Below are positions 25,068 to 37,289 of a DNA stretch of 64,000 bases, piece after piece; the first letter of the stretch is position 1, and each line of letters begins with the position of its first letter. Location of the stretch: positions 434,001 through 498,000 of the forward strand of contig WACJ01000551.1 in the NCBI GenBank assembly GCA_008973525.1, in the 5' to 3' direction. A program made the position numbers and the translations under genes. Below the pieces are notes generated by a model. That model made no database searches, had not been told where the DNA came from, and saw only the letters and a program-made list of their open reading frames with translations. This DNA comes from Stenopsyche tienmushanensis (taxonomy: Eukaryota > Arthropoda > Insecta > Trichoptera > Stenopsychidae).

Positions 25068-25356
25068 CAGCGCTTCTTAAACTCATGCAGTCCGCGGACC
25101 CCCTCTTGAGCAAAATTTCTTTCGCGGACCCCTTCTTGAGACAATTTTTTCTCGCGGACCCCCTCTGGAACAATTTTTTTTCGTTAGACCTCATTCCAAC
25201 CCTTGTTACTTAATTTTTCAAACAAACAAACATTTTTTGGTCAAAATAGATATAGTTTTCTTGTAATGTTTTCTGTATTTTCACGAAAATATCTTGTTCA
25301 ACTATAGAAAAATATTTTTTTTTATATTTTCGCGGACCCCTGTTTAGGAACCGCTG
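25068..25356. mobile_element. hAT-type MITE, copy 2
   Basis: Terminal sequences CAGCGCTTCTTAAACT and AGGAACCGCTG bound an element with repeated TCGCGGACCCC. A perfect 8-bp target duplication, CACTAGAG, flanks it (25060-25067 and 25357-25364). Noncoding. Confidence 0.9.
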
Positions 25357-25392
25357 CACTAGAGAAATGATTAGAATATGTTTTCAAAATAC

Positions 25393-25661
25393 ATGGCATT
25401 GGATTTTAAAAATTCATTGTCGCCTCTTATAACACAATAGCTTCAGATTTTTTGGTACTCGTATTTGAGTTACTTTTAGAAAGTTAAAATCCATAGAGAA
25501 ATTTAGTTTTAATGACGAATTATTTTTAAAATCCAATGTCATCCCCGCGCTGGACTGTCACGGCGTATGGGGGGCGTCCCACGGGTGGTGGATGTGGGAA
25601 CAGTTGGGAAACTTAACAAAGTCTTCCAGCTAGGGCTTGATGCTCCGCTAACCAACGACAG
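25393..25661 (+). repeat. Family B element 4
   Basis: Arms ATGGCATTGGATTTT and AAAATCCAATGTCAT (25528). The loop contains 'TCCATAGAGAAATTTAG...GACGAATTATTT', also present in copies 13 and 16. GC domain distal hairpin GGGC...GCTC (G:U); first hairpin has one A:C mismatch. Confidence 0.9.
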
Positions 25662-25964
25662 GTTTTACTGAGATTTTTGTTTTAAATTTGGCATATTAAG
25701 ATACACAGTAATAGAAAATTCTTCAATTTTCAATAGATCGTTTCTTTTTCATATTTTCGACACTACTTATGTGTTTTCGATTATTCAAACCATATAAGTT
25801 AGCTTGCCTTTTCACGAAAGTTTTTTTCTTTTCTTACGTTTCGGAGTCTGGTGTCTATACACTTTTCTAAGTGGCCGATACACTCACTTTTAAAGTAATC
25901 GACTAGTCATCATAAGGATTTAATTCTAGAATAGTGATGATTTTTTTAAATTTCCGTAATCTAT

Positions 25965-26985
25965 AGTAGAACCTCGTTTATCCGGACTAATTGGGGACGA
26001 AAGTAGTCTTGATTATTAAAATTCGGATTGTTGAAAATAATCATAATTGACAGGAGAAAGTATGAATAATTTTTATTTATTTAGATTAACATACACATAT
26101 AATAAATTATTTTTTATTAAAAATATCAATTATAGATTTTGGTTTTAAGCTAGCTCTTCTTTTAGAAGCTGCCAACGCAAATATTCTTAAGATATAAAGT
26201 GTTTTCCTGAATTTTACACTCTTCTTGGTTCTCAACTCATTTTATGGCGACATTTAAACACTGAAAAGCTTCAGAATGTATAGGACCAATATCTCTACCC
26301 TCGCAAATCTCTTCTTTGTCTTCTCGACCTTGTTCTTCTGAGGCAGATATTTCTTCAATTATTTCCTCATCATTCAAAACTTGAAATCCAGGATCGTTTG
26401 CATCGCAATTTAACCACTCAGTTACATCTTCTTCGTCGCAGGCTTTTTTTTTCTAATGATCATATTCAACCGGAAGACTTTTGATATTTTTAAAGCATCT
26501 AGGGTTTTTGATTTGCCAATGATTAGCAGTGGGTGTCTGCGTCTGCCTGCTGCATTTGCACACACCACCCAGTTTTGTATCCAGGTGAAATATTTTCACA
26601 TCTTGATGCCAATGATTTGTTGGGTAGTTTTTTTCTAATTAAATCGGTCTCATCAACATTGTATATAATTTTTCATCAAATCCTTCCTTCTCTACAAATA
26701 GCTTCAATGTGTCAATGAATGTGTTTGCTGAAGGTATATCAGCAGAAACTTTTTCACCATGTATTTTATGTACTCTGATACCATGTCGTCCTATAAATTT
26801 TTCAAGCCAGCCTGAACTTGCTCTGTGTGTGGAATCACCATTTAATTCTGTATTGAAAAATATTGCTTTTTCGCACAATAATGGACCAGATATTGGCTGT
26901 CCAGGTGATCGTCTTAATATGAACTACATAAAAATACATTCTTCAAGTTCTGTATTTCCTGATTTTTTCATAACTATTCATTCTG
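25965..26985 (-). pseudogene. Tigger/pogo-like transposon, copy 1
   Basis: The left end GTAGAACCTCGTTTATCCGG resembles pogo-superfamily termini. On the minus strand, 26878-26639 encodes a CENP-B-type HTH segment (STHRASSGWLEKFIGRHGIR and KIHGEKVSAD). Further left come DDE-domain pieces (NVDET; LLIIGKSK in another frame) and an acidic C-terminal tail (DEEDVTEWLNCD... to a stop near 26240). Frameshifts and stops break it, so no active transposase is expected. Copy 2 is at 33660. Confidence 0.8.
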
Positions 26986-26987
26986 AG

Positions 26988-27023
26988 CTTAATATCAGAA
27001 GATAGAAATCTTCTGATATTAAG
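26988..27023. repeat. Perfect 16-bp palindromic hairpin
   Basis: CTTAATATCAGAAGAT and its exact reverse complement are separated by AGAA. It lies at the edge of Tigger copy 1. It has the form of a template-switch product but could also be a hairpin in RNA. Confidence 0.9.
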
Positions 27024-27189
27024 CAATTGATAAACTTCGAATTATGCAATTTATCATGCACCAAGCAGAAATTGTTGCTTGTAATAAAATGCGTTCTTAT
27101 TGCTGCAGATTATTACGATGATTCCAGATCAAGTTAAGTGACTGGCCAATATCTATTTTTTTTCATCCTGCGCCTAATAAATGCTGCTT

Positions 27190-27261
27190 TTTTATGTTTA
27201 AGGACAATGAGAAAAGATTTGTGACCCTACAATTCTTTTGCAAAAGGATCTCTGAAATGAG
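27190..27261 (+). other. Exon-like module E1, copy c (right half)
   Basis: Shares AAGGACAATGAGAAAAGATT and GGATCTCTGAAATGAG|GTATGTAA with copy a, including the intronic sequence after the donor (TGCATGTGCTTCTTAATAA). The acceptor side is unclear. Confidence 0.45.
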
Positions 27262-27429
27262 GTATGTAAATAGGTTAACCAATAAATTAATACGTATTTT
27301 GTAGTAGCATGTGCTTCTTAATAACTACACATAAAACGCACACAAATGAACAAAAAAATTGTACATCAGATACACATCATCATCATCATAGTGCAGCCAC
27401 TGACAGTCCACTACAGAACTATGGGCCTC

Positions 27430-27720
27430 TTCAATATCCATTCATATCATACATTCACCTCCTCATTCGCTCGATATTGAAGGTAGCATTACCACCGAGT
27501 TTTATTTTGAACGCTCACCCAACGGGTATCCTGAGTGAACGTATTGACGAACACTTTCGCGAACGTCTCGATAAGGAGTTTGGGGGGGTTTGTAAAGACT
27601 GAGTAGTTTTCATAGGGAGATGGTGGAAAACTACTCCAGATGACCTTTTTGACTCTACTGGAAAGGGCTTTCTGGAGTACAAGGAGTCCAGTCCCCCAGA
27701 TACACATAAATTAACAATAA
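27430..27720. other. Unidentified non-repeat segment
   Basis: This stretch is less AT-rich than its flanks and is absent from the paralogous position near 22300. Short ORFs exist on both strands (for example 27309-27602), but I recognise no protein. It may be an inserted fragment of a transposon or gene. Confidence 0.35.
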
Positions 27721-27938
27721 TGATAGGCAAATAAAATGGGGATATTTAATTGTGAAAATCAATGACATTATTATATTTCGCGATAAATCTAATATATATT
27801 ATTATTAGAAGTAATACAATTAAAAATATGGATTTATTATCATTACAATTAAATCGATTAAATGCGTGGGGATTAATTATATATATCAATCTTCTAAGGA
27901 ATTCTTTGTAGCCATGTTTGAAACCTGTTTTATTGACA

Positions 27939-28153
27939 ATGGCATTGGATTTTGAAGAATTTAAATAATACTTTATTGGAAATTGTGTAGAAATGATGTA
28001 TTTCAGTTATCCGATTCTTAAAATCCAATGTCATCCCCGCGCTGGACTGTCACGGCGTATGGGGGGCGTCCCACGGGTGGTGGATGTGGGAACGGTTGGG
28101 AGACTTACCAAAGTCTTCCAGCTAGGGCTTGAGTCCCCGCTAACCAACGACTG
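27939..28153 (+). repeat. Family B element 5
   Basis: Arms ATGGCATTGGATTTT and AAAATCCAATGTCAT (28020) with a short loop of about 65 nt. The distal hairpin is GGG...CCC only; the fourth pair is lost. The closing stem ends GACTG instead of GACAG. Confidence 0.9.
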
Positions 28154-28519
28154 TTTAAATTCAAGGGAATCTGGATTAATTTCCTGATTAATTTGGACAT
28201 AACAAAATAAAAGTGAATGTAAAAATAAAGCATCACAATAAAAATAAATCCTATTCATGTTTTTCAATCTGTAATTTTTGTCACGTTCAATATTATTAAA
28301 TGCGACTTCATATCCAATGATTCGTGCGAATTATAACAATTTTTGTTCTTCGGCTTACATTAATAATCTCAAATGCTTCGAAATGGAGGCGGGTTATTGC
28401 AATTTATTCGTATTTTGTTTGCGCCTGAATTCGATTTGCTTATAAGCGGATGAATTCAATTTGGCAGCTTTCTAATCAGAATCACTATCGTCATTGCATT
28501 AAAATACTATGTAGCGAAG

Positions 28520-28609
28520 ATTATTAATCGTATCTTAATTGTATTTAAGGACTGTGATGAAAGTATCGGCGCGGCAGCAAATCTTTTGTGTGAGGATGTT
28601 TCATGAATG
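28520..28609 (+). other. Exon-like module E1, copy d
   Basis: Contains AAGGACTGTGATGAAAGTATC and ends GTTTCATGAATG|GTAAGTTAA, a good donor. It is the same kind of module as copies a-c but has lost the TTGCAG acceptor. Confidence 0.4.
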
Positions 28610-28933
28610 GTAAGTTAATATTATTAGGCTAACATACGGTGGATTCTTTTTTTGCCTATGCATGCATGCATTTTTTGTTAATTGGGATACAAAGAAGAAA
28701 TATTAAAGCCAAATCAATCCAACAACGTAAATCGTATTCTTGGGAGCATTTCGATTGGCTTTATTATTTATTTTTAGTGTCTAATGATTAATAACGCTTT
28801 AAATGTTTAACTATTGGAACGAGAAACATTAACGGCGATACATCATCATCGGACAGAGGTATTGTTAATTCATAATTTAATTCACCATCTAAGATCTAAT
28901 CTAAGGTCATCCTAATAAGTCGTCTTTAATCAA

Positions 28934-29198
28934 ACGGCATTGGATCTTAGAGAATTTAATATAAACTTTTTAACATAAAATATTCAGATTTAGTTCAGAA
29001 TATGTTTGAATTATTTATTTGAAGACATTTTAGTATTTCTTTATTGTGTTAAAGAGGAATTCATAAAATCCAATGCCATCCCCGCGCTGGACTGTCACGG
29101 CGTATGGGGGGCGTCCCACGGGTGGTGGATGTGGGAACGGTTTGGAGATTTACCAAAGTCTTCCAGCCAGGGCTTGAAGCCCCGCTAACCAACGATAG
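28934..29198 (+). repeat. Family B element 6
   Basis: Arms ACGGCATTGGATCTT and AAAATCCAATGCCAT (29065), with two mismatched positions. The distal hairpin is extended to GGGCT-TGA-AGCCC. The first hairpin has U:G in place of C:G. The closing stem ends GATAG. Confidence 0.85.
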
Positions 29199-30109
29199 CT
29201 GTGGTAGATAGCATTGCATTCCTGTTGAGCTATCTATCACAATAGATCATATTAAATGAAAATGTTTGTCTGCTTTCTTTTAATCGAATGGCCTCCCAAT
29301 TTCATCATCATATATAAAATGTTCATAAATTCTCTATACTAATATAAAATGATCTTAAATTCGCTCAATTAGTTCAATTTAAGGTCATTTTATCATGACA
29401 TAGAAAATGTTGCGTGTTGTTAAACAACTTATTCTACTATTAATCTTATTGGGAGTTCGCGATTAATTCATGTAATGCATTGTTGGTACTAAATACATTG
29501 TTGATGGTGGCATTTAAAATTTCTCAGATGGAAGGCGATAAATATTTTATGATGGAGATTTCAAGTCCATTTTATAGAGAGTGATCGTTAATAAAATAAT
29601 AAGTGCTTTTTAGGTATTTTCTTAGTTCATCTCAATGGATTTCGGGTATGTTATAAAATCAAATTTATATAATTATGGGATTTCACTTAAATATCACACA
29701 TTTGTAGCTTTAATGTACATGCAACCCTCGTATAATATGACATGATCAGCTATATATGAAATTTCCAAGAACTTTGAATAAGATGACCAGAACGTATTAT
29801 TTATCAGGTCAATCCAAAAGTTCGTGCGCATTTTTGGGAAATTTTTAAATAGTGTAAATAAAACACAATTTAACATTAGATTTCGAACATTTCGAATTTG
29901 GTTGTGGCTTAACTAATTTGTATTGAGTATTAGTCAGTCTGTCATCAATTTTCGTAAACATCGGACGCATATTAGTACCCATAGAAAATTACTATAGATA
30001 ATCAATAAAAAAGTGTTATATTTTTTATTTTCGTGTGACAAATCTGCCGAATCTACAGATTCTTTCGAATACCACACCACTATTCTGGTGGTAGTGTAGG
30101 ATTTTTATC

Positions 30110-31300
30110 CACTAAATCTCCCTCCTCTTTGGCTGCCACCCGGCTACTACTTAAGTATTGCACAAAATGTGTCCCTCATGGGCTCTCCATTTGTCTCTTT
30201 CCGAATGTCATTCTTCTGCTGTTGTTCGTCGTCTTGTACGTTAAAAATCCTCCTTCCGCCGCATAGCACACGTTGTGTATTTGCACCACGCATTCCCTGC
30301 CCTAGCATCCGTTAACATTGAAGGTACCATGTTGCTAGGGGAGAGTGAGGTGATTCCCAGCTCCTCCCGTAGGATGTCCCTTTCAGTGCTCCATGCTGGG
30401 CAGACAAATATCGTATGTACAGCATCGTCGTATTCTGCTTCACAGTGGTGGCACTCCGGGCCGGTCTCATTGCCTATTTTATGTAGGTAGCTACCAAAAC
30501 AGCCGTGCCCGGTGAGAACCTGGGTCAAGTGGTAGAAGGGTTGACCGTGCTTTCTGGCTACTCAGGTTCTCAGGTTCGGTATTAGCTCGTGTGTCCACCG
30601 ACCTTTAACGGAGTCATCCCAAGTGGACTGTTACGCCGCCATGGTCATTTGCTTAGCGTTTTTCATGTCTTCACTTTTTTGTATTGCCTGTCTCTCGTAA
30701 GCGAGCAGGTCGACGTCTTCCGACACTGTGCGGTATGGAGCAGCCACTCTGATTGCGCTCCTTCTCTGGACTCTGGCCATGTTAAGCCTGGCCCTTTCAA
30801 TTTGTAGTGCCTCAGCCTATATTGGCGCGCTGTACAATAGTACCGAGTGCACTACCTCGTTGTAGAGTCGCCTCCTGCTTATTTTTGGGCCACCAATGTT
30901 GGCCAGATTCTCCGCGATGCTGGCCGCCTTCACTGCCGCCTTCTCCGTGTGGGTGATGAACCGGAACTTGTCATCAATCTCCACCCCCAAATACCGAATG
31001 GATCTTGAGTATTTAATCTCGCAACCCCCGATCCTTAGGGTTGGGGGCGCAAGCTTCTTACGTCTTGTGAAAAAGAGGGCCTCCTGTTTTTTGGACAGCG
31101 AGCTCCAGACCAGCTCCTGTCAGCCACTTCTTGGCCTTTCTCAGCGCGTCTTCGCAGGTCGTTCGCAGGATATCCGTGGATTTGGCTGTGACTAGGATGG
31201 CAACGTCATCAGCGAATGCGACCATTTTGGCTCCGTCCATTAGTGGCTTACTTGGAACGCCTGCCGTCACTGGTTTTTCTCTTCTTCTATGAACTGTTAG
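30110..31300 (-). pseudogene. R1-type LINE fragment, 5'-truncated
   Basis: On the minus strand the fragment retains the second half of the reverse transcriptase: a FADDVAILV catalytic box near 31210, followed by TCEDALRKAKKWLTGAGLEL. It continues to the C-terminal segment LTGHGCFGSYLHKIGNE and CHHCEAEYDDAVHTIFVC, with the C..C..H..C arrangement of R1 elements (30241-30528). Frames change at least once in between. The 5' half is absent. Confidence 0.85.
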
Positions 31301-31309
31301 AATCAAACC

Positions 31310-32095
31310 AAAATATCAATGCAGATTTAGTGGAAATGGCATCAGGGATAATCCAAAATTCAAAGGACAATATTACAGATAGAAACATGCAAAACTCATT
31401 AAAAATGTACTAGATGTAGCTGAATTATTGAAAGACGCACAGCTTTTAAGAGAGGACTTCATTCGCATAACGAAAATTATAAATATCGTTGAATTAATAT
31501 CGATTATTATTGATGACAAAGAAAACCTTGTGCTTTTGATCATCATTGCAATACTACAAAAAATCTTGCAAATCAAACGAAAGCCTTTTTGAAATCCAAT
31601 CCAATTTTCTCACCAGTTCTATGATTCTTGCGAAACAATTTCGCACATTTTTTTTACGAACCCAACGTGTGTGCTATACGAGGACTGCCTGTATTCTATA
31701 TATTTGATAATCGATATGCTTTTAAACGTGTCAATCATTTGCAGGAAAGAAGATTTACAAAAACTTGTACAAAATTGGTGTGGAAATATCTTGAAGTCAA
31801 AATTAGAACGTAATGTAATATTTTAAAGCTTTTTGCATTAAACTGAATATTATTTTTTAAATTATACTGGATTTTGGGCGATTTGAATTGATTGATATTT
31901 GTTTGTCGCAGACCATTATGCTAGGGCTCCAATTCGGGTCTGAAATATGATGCTGATCATTTCAGCTCTTATTCGGTCAATCCGTCGCCAATTTATCAAG
32001 CCATTTTCATATATCCTTGTAAGTATAAAGCATCAAATTTAAAATACATATTTATGCCCTTAATCTGATTTTGTGTTCATATCCGAATAATGTTT
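31310..32095. other. AT-rich stretch without recognised features
   Basis: I see no gene or B element here. Short ORFs on both strands have no recognisable domains. Confidence 0.35.
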
Positions 32096-32103
32096 CATTG
32101 CAG

Positions 32104-32180
32104 AATAGAGACCACAGTATTTTAAGGACACTAGTGGAATCATTAACGATAAACAATATGTATTAATTTTCGCTGCCAGT
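32104..32180 (+). other. Exon-like module E1, copy e (left part)
   Basis: Acceptor TTCATTGCAG, then AATAGAGACC...TTAAGGACACTAGTGGAATCATTAACGAT. No clear donor follows. Confidence 0.4.
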
Positions 32181-32249
32181 ATAATATAATATAAATTCCT
32201 TTAGTTACAATTAAATACATTAGATTGTCAACTAGGGTGTGTGCGTGTT

Positions 32250-32400
32250 TTATTTTGTCACAAATTTACTTCCAACATCCCAAATCTATCTGATCGTCGT
32301 TAAAGGTACGTATTTTTCTATTGACGTTTATATTTTTATTGGATAAAAATGAAATTTCTTTTTAACAGGAAATCTGCAAGATATTCGAGTTGCCAAAGAT
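32250..32400 (+). other. Exon-like module E2, copy a
   Basis: Sequence GTTAAAG|GTACGTATTTTTCTATTG, then AACAG|GAAATCTGCAAGATATTCGAG. This pairs an upstream module ending in a donor with a second module following an acceptor. The same arrangement recurs at 34690-34866, 39850-40075, 47060-47275 and 52190-52410. Confidence 0.45.
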
Positions 32401-33090
32401 GTATGTACTAAACAATAAAGGCATTGACTTTCCTGCTTGAACAAAGTGCTTCTCCAATTAAAGTCTTATTTGATCAATTAAATCATACATTTGAATGCAA
32501 CAAGCCAGCATAGAACAGAAACACAGGATCAACAACAGATCTTATAAAAATCTGTCATAGACATTTAACAAAGAATGTTTTCCTGGATTATTATTCAAAA
32601 TCAGGATATATCAACCGTTGTAATTCTATCTCAAAGACAGACGTCCTCTAAAGCATTATTTGCTCCAGTTCTGTGCCTATAAGAACAAAGATAACTGCAG
32701 ATGGCACTTTAGAGCATCATTTGAAGTCGAATGTTTCTGTGTGCATTTGGGCAGAAAAAAGGATATTGCACTGACTGATGATTCAAACATTAAAATATTC
32801 CCAGGGGAATAAAGCACTCTCACTATCACAAACAATCTGGATGTAAAAATACAACTCTGATGTATCATATTGGCCTCCAACATAAATATTATCCAGCGAT
32901 CCAAACAAAAAATATGCTAAAATATGAATAATATGAAATATGGACTTGAACTACAATCGTCCAATCGAAGAAATAATCTACATGATGATATTTTTTTAAA
33001 TTTTCAAAATAATTGCTTGTAAGTATAATCCTTTAAATGAAATATATTCTTCATCCATCGTTCTTATTTCATATTTTATTCTAATTGCAG

Positions 33091-33159
33091 ATGAATGAAC
33101 TCTATTTTTGAAAAAGGGAACTATTAACGAATCGTTTATTTTCAGCTTTCTATAATAAG
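33091..33159 (+). other. Exon-like module E1, copy f
   Basis: Acceptor TTCTAATTGCAG, end CTATAATAAG|GTAATAAA. The body is diverged but keeps TATTAACGAATCG. Confidence 0.4.
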
Positions 33160-33231
33160 GTAATAAAAATCAAGGTAACCGTTGCGGTTATATGCATGTA
33201 TAAAGCAAGCTTGTACGAACATATTCCGCAA

Positions 33232-33463
33232 TTGGCATTGGATTTTGAAGAATTTGCGTTTAATGGTACGAATATCTTTCTTGGCAATTTATTTATTGAG
33301 CAATTTTGAGCTTATGACGAATTATTCTCAAAATCCAATGCCATCCCCGCGCTGGACTGTCACGGCGTATGGGGGGCGTCCCACGGGTGGTGGATGTGGG
33401 AACGGTTGGGAGACATACCAAAGTCTTTCAGCTAGGGCTTGATGCCCCGCTAACCAACGACAG
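33232..33463 (+). repeat. Family B element 7
   Basis: Arms TTGGCATTGGATTTT and AAAATCCAATGCCAT (33330). First hairpin GGGAGAC...GTCTTTC (adds a G:U); distal hairpin GGGC-TTGAT-GCCC, perfect. Followed by AGTCTCTTCGAGACATATTT, also found after copies 10, 13 and 16. Confidence 0.9.
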
Positions 33464-33659
33464 AGTCTCTTCGAGACATATTTCCCAAACTTTAACATGA
33501 TTATGCAATTGAATACATCGTGCCAAATCTGTTGCTTTAAATCAAATGTTATCCTTACACAATCATATTACAGTGGAGTGCCTTGGGTGGAGCTGTTATT
33601 TTGCTGTAATCAGTTAAGGTAAATTATAATCATTATGACATTGTAATAATATATTATGT

Positions 33660-34460
33660 ATAATAGAACCACAATTATTCGGACTAATTGGGGATGAAAG
33701 TAGTCCGGATAACGAAAATTCGGATTGTTGAAAATAATCATAATTGACAGGAGAAAGTATGAATAATTTTTATTTATTTAGATTAACATACACATATAAT
33801 AAATTATTTGTTATTAAAAATATCAATTATAGATTTTGGTTTTAAGCTAGCTCTTCTTTTAGAAGCTGCCAACGCAAATATTCTTAAGATATAAAGTGTT
33901 TTCCTGAATTACACTCTTCTTGGTTCTCAAGTCATTTCATGGCGACATTTAAACACTGAAAAGCTTCAGAATGTATAGGACCAATATCTCTACCCTCGCA
34001 AATCTCTTCTTTGTCTTCTCGACCTTGTTCTTCTGAGGCAGATATTTCTTCAATTATTTCCTCATCATTCAAAACTTGGAATCCAGGATCATTTGCATCG
34101 CAATTTAACCACTCAGTTACATCTTCTTCGTCGCAGGCTTTTTTTTCTAATGATCATATTCAACCGGAAAACTTTTGATATTTTTAAAGCATCTAGGGTT
34201 TTTGATTTGCCAATGATTTGCAGTGGGTGTCTGTGTCTGCCTGCTGCATTTGCACACACCACCCAGTTTTGTACCCAGGTGAAATATTTTCACATCTTGA
34301 TGCCAAAGATTTGTTGGGTAGTTTTTTTCTAATTAAATCGGTCTCATCAACATTGTATATAAATTTTCGTCAAATCCTTCCTTCTCTACAAATAGCTTCA
34401 ATGTGTCAATGAATGTGTTTGCTGAAGGTATGTCAGCATAAATCTTTTCACCATAAATTT
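33660..34460 (-). pseudogene. Tigger/pogo-like transposon, copy 2
   Basis: Nearly identical to copy 1 from GGACTAATTGGGGATGAAAG onward, including the acidic C-terminal tail and DDE pieces. It stops short of the CENP-B-like segment: at about 34465 the sequence changes to CTCATTGCAAATATTTGCTTG, which resembles an E1 module. Truncated and inactive. Confidence 0.8.
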
Positions 34461-34689
34461 TATGTTCCCTGATAGTATTCTCATTGCAAATATTTGCTTG
34501 AAAAAATTTGAGTAAATTTCAGTTGTTTGCAAAGGATTTCTTTCAAATATATCTCAAAAACTAATTTTGCTGCAAATATGTAATAAAATCTCAAATGTGT
34601 GATTTCGATAACTGTTCGATTCAGGAAATCATTTGTATTTCTTATTCGTTTTGAATAAAAAATACTATCAAATAATTGTTTCACTTATA

Positions 34690-35080
34690 TTCCACCCAGT
34701 ATATTAGACGACAGATCTACATCCATGGCTGTAATTGGTACGTATTTTTTTATTTACATATAAAAAAAATGTTTGATTCAAAGCAACATATTTTTAAAGG
34801 ATATCCGAGCTATCATGGACACATTAAAGGATCGAGTTTCGTGTTGTGCTTTGTATGAAATCAGGTAAGTTAGATATGCAATATTTTTAAATTATGATTA
34901 ATATTAAACAATCAGATTTAATTAATTTAATCTATTGATTTCTAACTTAAAGCAATTGTATGCTTCAAAGCTTTTGCTAGTGATGCAGAACCTTCCTGAT
35001 GGTGTATACCCCGCTGAGTGCTTCCATCTCCTTGGGGTTCTTCATCGTCCATCTTCTTGGCAGCTACATTTATACTGTCG
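34690..35080 (+). other. Exon-like modules E2 copy b and E3 copy a
   Basis: GGCTGTAATTG|GTACGTATT, then TTTAAAG|GATATCCGAGC...GAAATCAG|GTAAGTTAG form an E2 pair. Further on, CTTCCTGATGG...ATACTGTCG|GTAAGTACATGA (to about 35080) is paralogous to 40210-40305. There it reads TTCATCTTTTGGGCGATGCA...AATCGTCG|GTAAGTATATGA. This copy is the least decayed of the E3 modules; one minus-strand and one plus-strand frame are open but neither is recognisable. Confidence 0.45.
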
Positions 35081-35089
35081 GTAAGTACA

Positions 35090-35815
35090 TGATCATACAT
35101 TAAAAGTACTTCTTAACCTTTTAACTGCCAGCGAATTTAGAGATATTGCGCAAAAAATTGTTCGACTTATATAATTTACTATCTAAAAGCAACTTGTGTG
35201 TGCTAGCATATGCACCTATACCACAAGCGGGATCATTTACGGGTTTTGAGCATTTCTTGTTCAGGATTGTCACAATATATAATGAATATATATTTATTAT
35301 TTTTTATTAATATTGTATACACGCGGTTAAAATCGATTATGTATTAAGGGTTGTCTCAATTTATTAATAATACTAATAAGAACAGTTTTTATACAAGGCA
35401 TTTTGACCAATACGTCCTAAAATAGATTCAGCTACGTAGCAAAGATCATTCAATGGGCAGCCCTGATGACATCGGTTGAATTTATTTAAAAATAAAATGG
35501 AAATACCTAGATCCATTGAAGACATTTGGGTTCATCAATATCTGTACCTAGCATATTAAATTTTGGGTATTAAAAATATTTATTTTTCTACGAAAAAACT
35601 GAGCTCCTGATGCCTCCGACTGTCCGGATGCTTGCTTTATTTATATTTTTAACTTAATGTTATTAGCTTTATTTTTAACTTATCTATTTACACAGATGAA
35701 ATTCAACAATGTGTTATTTTATAGGATATAAATTGGCGACAATCAAAGATATTTATTTATTAATATATACATTTTTTTTTAAATATTTTACTAAAATAAT
35801 CTTCGTATTGTTCGC
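35090..35815. other. AT-rich stretch without recognised features
   Basis: No gene, B element or clear transposon was recognised. Confidence 0.35.
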
Positions 35816-35918
35816 AGCGTCTGAAATTTGCAATATGCGAATCACCATTTAACAAAAATTAAATTGCTTTTCGCAGGTAATTAGTAGGATGTTGAAGTTG
35901 CCGTTTAAACGTCTAGAG

Positions 35919-36223
35919 TAGCGCTTCTTAAACTTAGGTAGTCCGCGGACCCCTCTTGAACAAAATTTCTTTCGCGGACCCCTTCTTCATTAATTTTTTT
36001 TTCGCGGACCCCTTCTTGAACATTTTTTTCGCGGACCCCAACTCAACATTTTACGTCGTATTTGAGACTTAATGTTTTAAATAAACAAATATTTCTAGGT
36101 TAAATATTGGCCAAAACAGATTTTCTTATGATGTTTTCTTTAAATAATTCAACGAAAATATCTTGTTCAAGTATACATAAACGTTTTTTTATATTCTCGC
36201 GGACCCCAGTTTAAGAACCGCTA
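35919..36223. mobile_element. hAT-type MITE, copy 3
   Basis: Ends TAGCGCTTCTTAAACTT and TTTAAGAACCGCTA with internal TCGCGGACCCC repeats. A perfect 8-bp duplication, GTCTAGAG, flanks it (35911-35918 and 36224-36231). Noncoding. Confidence 0.9.
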
Positions 36224-36467
36224 GTCTAGAGCATACCAAAAAAGATTGGATGTTATGCTGGACCAAAATTCTTCTTCAATTAATGACCAACTCGCTTCTT
36301 ACAGATTCACTCATCAATTATATATTTTTTCTATTTCAGTTATAGGAAAACATTTGGTGTATGCTGTTTTTGTTATGGCATTTTTGGGAATCGATCACAT
36401 AGTTAATAATCAAATTTGTCTTTTAAGGACTTCCCTATAGTCATGTTAGGAATCTGTCTTAATGAGC

Positions 36468-36738
36468 ATGGTATTGGATTTTGAAGAATTTAAATTCGTT
36501 TTTTATAGCACAAGGACCTAGATTTTACAGCAACTGTGCAGAAATAACTTAACTTTAATCAGAGTATTCATAGATCGATTTTGTGCAAAATATGAATTGT
36601 TCTTAAAATCCAATGCCATCCCCGCGCTGGACTGTCACGGCGTATGGGGGGCGTCCCACGGGTGGTGGATGTGGGAACGGTTGGGAGACTTAACAAAGTC
36701 TTCCAGCTAGGGCTTGATGCCCCGCTAACCAACGACAG
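36468..36738 (+). repeat. Family B element 8
   Basis: Arms ATGGTATTGGATTTT and AAAATCCAATGCCAT (36605) pair with one U:G. GC domain near consensus: GGGAGACTT-AACA-AAGTCTTCC and GGGC-TTGAT-GCCC, ending GACAG|GTAATTT. Confidence 0.92.
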
Positions 36739-37289
36739 GTAATTTCAATGATCCTATGTCTTATTTTAAATCGAGATTTGTAAAAAAATTATAGACATAT
36801 GGGCCAATTGTTGCACATACTTAATTCATTACGATCCGCTCACTTATAAAAGCGTATTACGCGCGAAGTTTTTGCAGGTCCGTTCACACGAAAACGCGTG
36901 AATATGTCCCTGTGAAAAATCTCAAAAAACAGTCGTTTTAATTCGTTTGTTGGTGTAAGATTTATATCGACTTTTACAAAGATATTAATATTTTGCAAGT
37001 TATTCGAAACTCACGCGACTCAAATGTGTTAATTTAAAGCATCATTCAGAATTTGTTGGTTTTAAACAAATGCTGAACTATTGATGCGGAGTGTCATAAA
37101 GAGGCTGTAATTTAGATCAAACTGCTTGAGCAAATTGGTCAATATTCTAAAATGAGACTTTTAAGTAAATGATTAACTTTCATCAACTTACAGAAATAAT
37201 AAAGTTTCAAATGCTTGCAAAATGTTATATAGGATCTCAAATTGAAAATATTTATTTACGTCGCTTTTTGATTTAGATTCTCATTGCAG

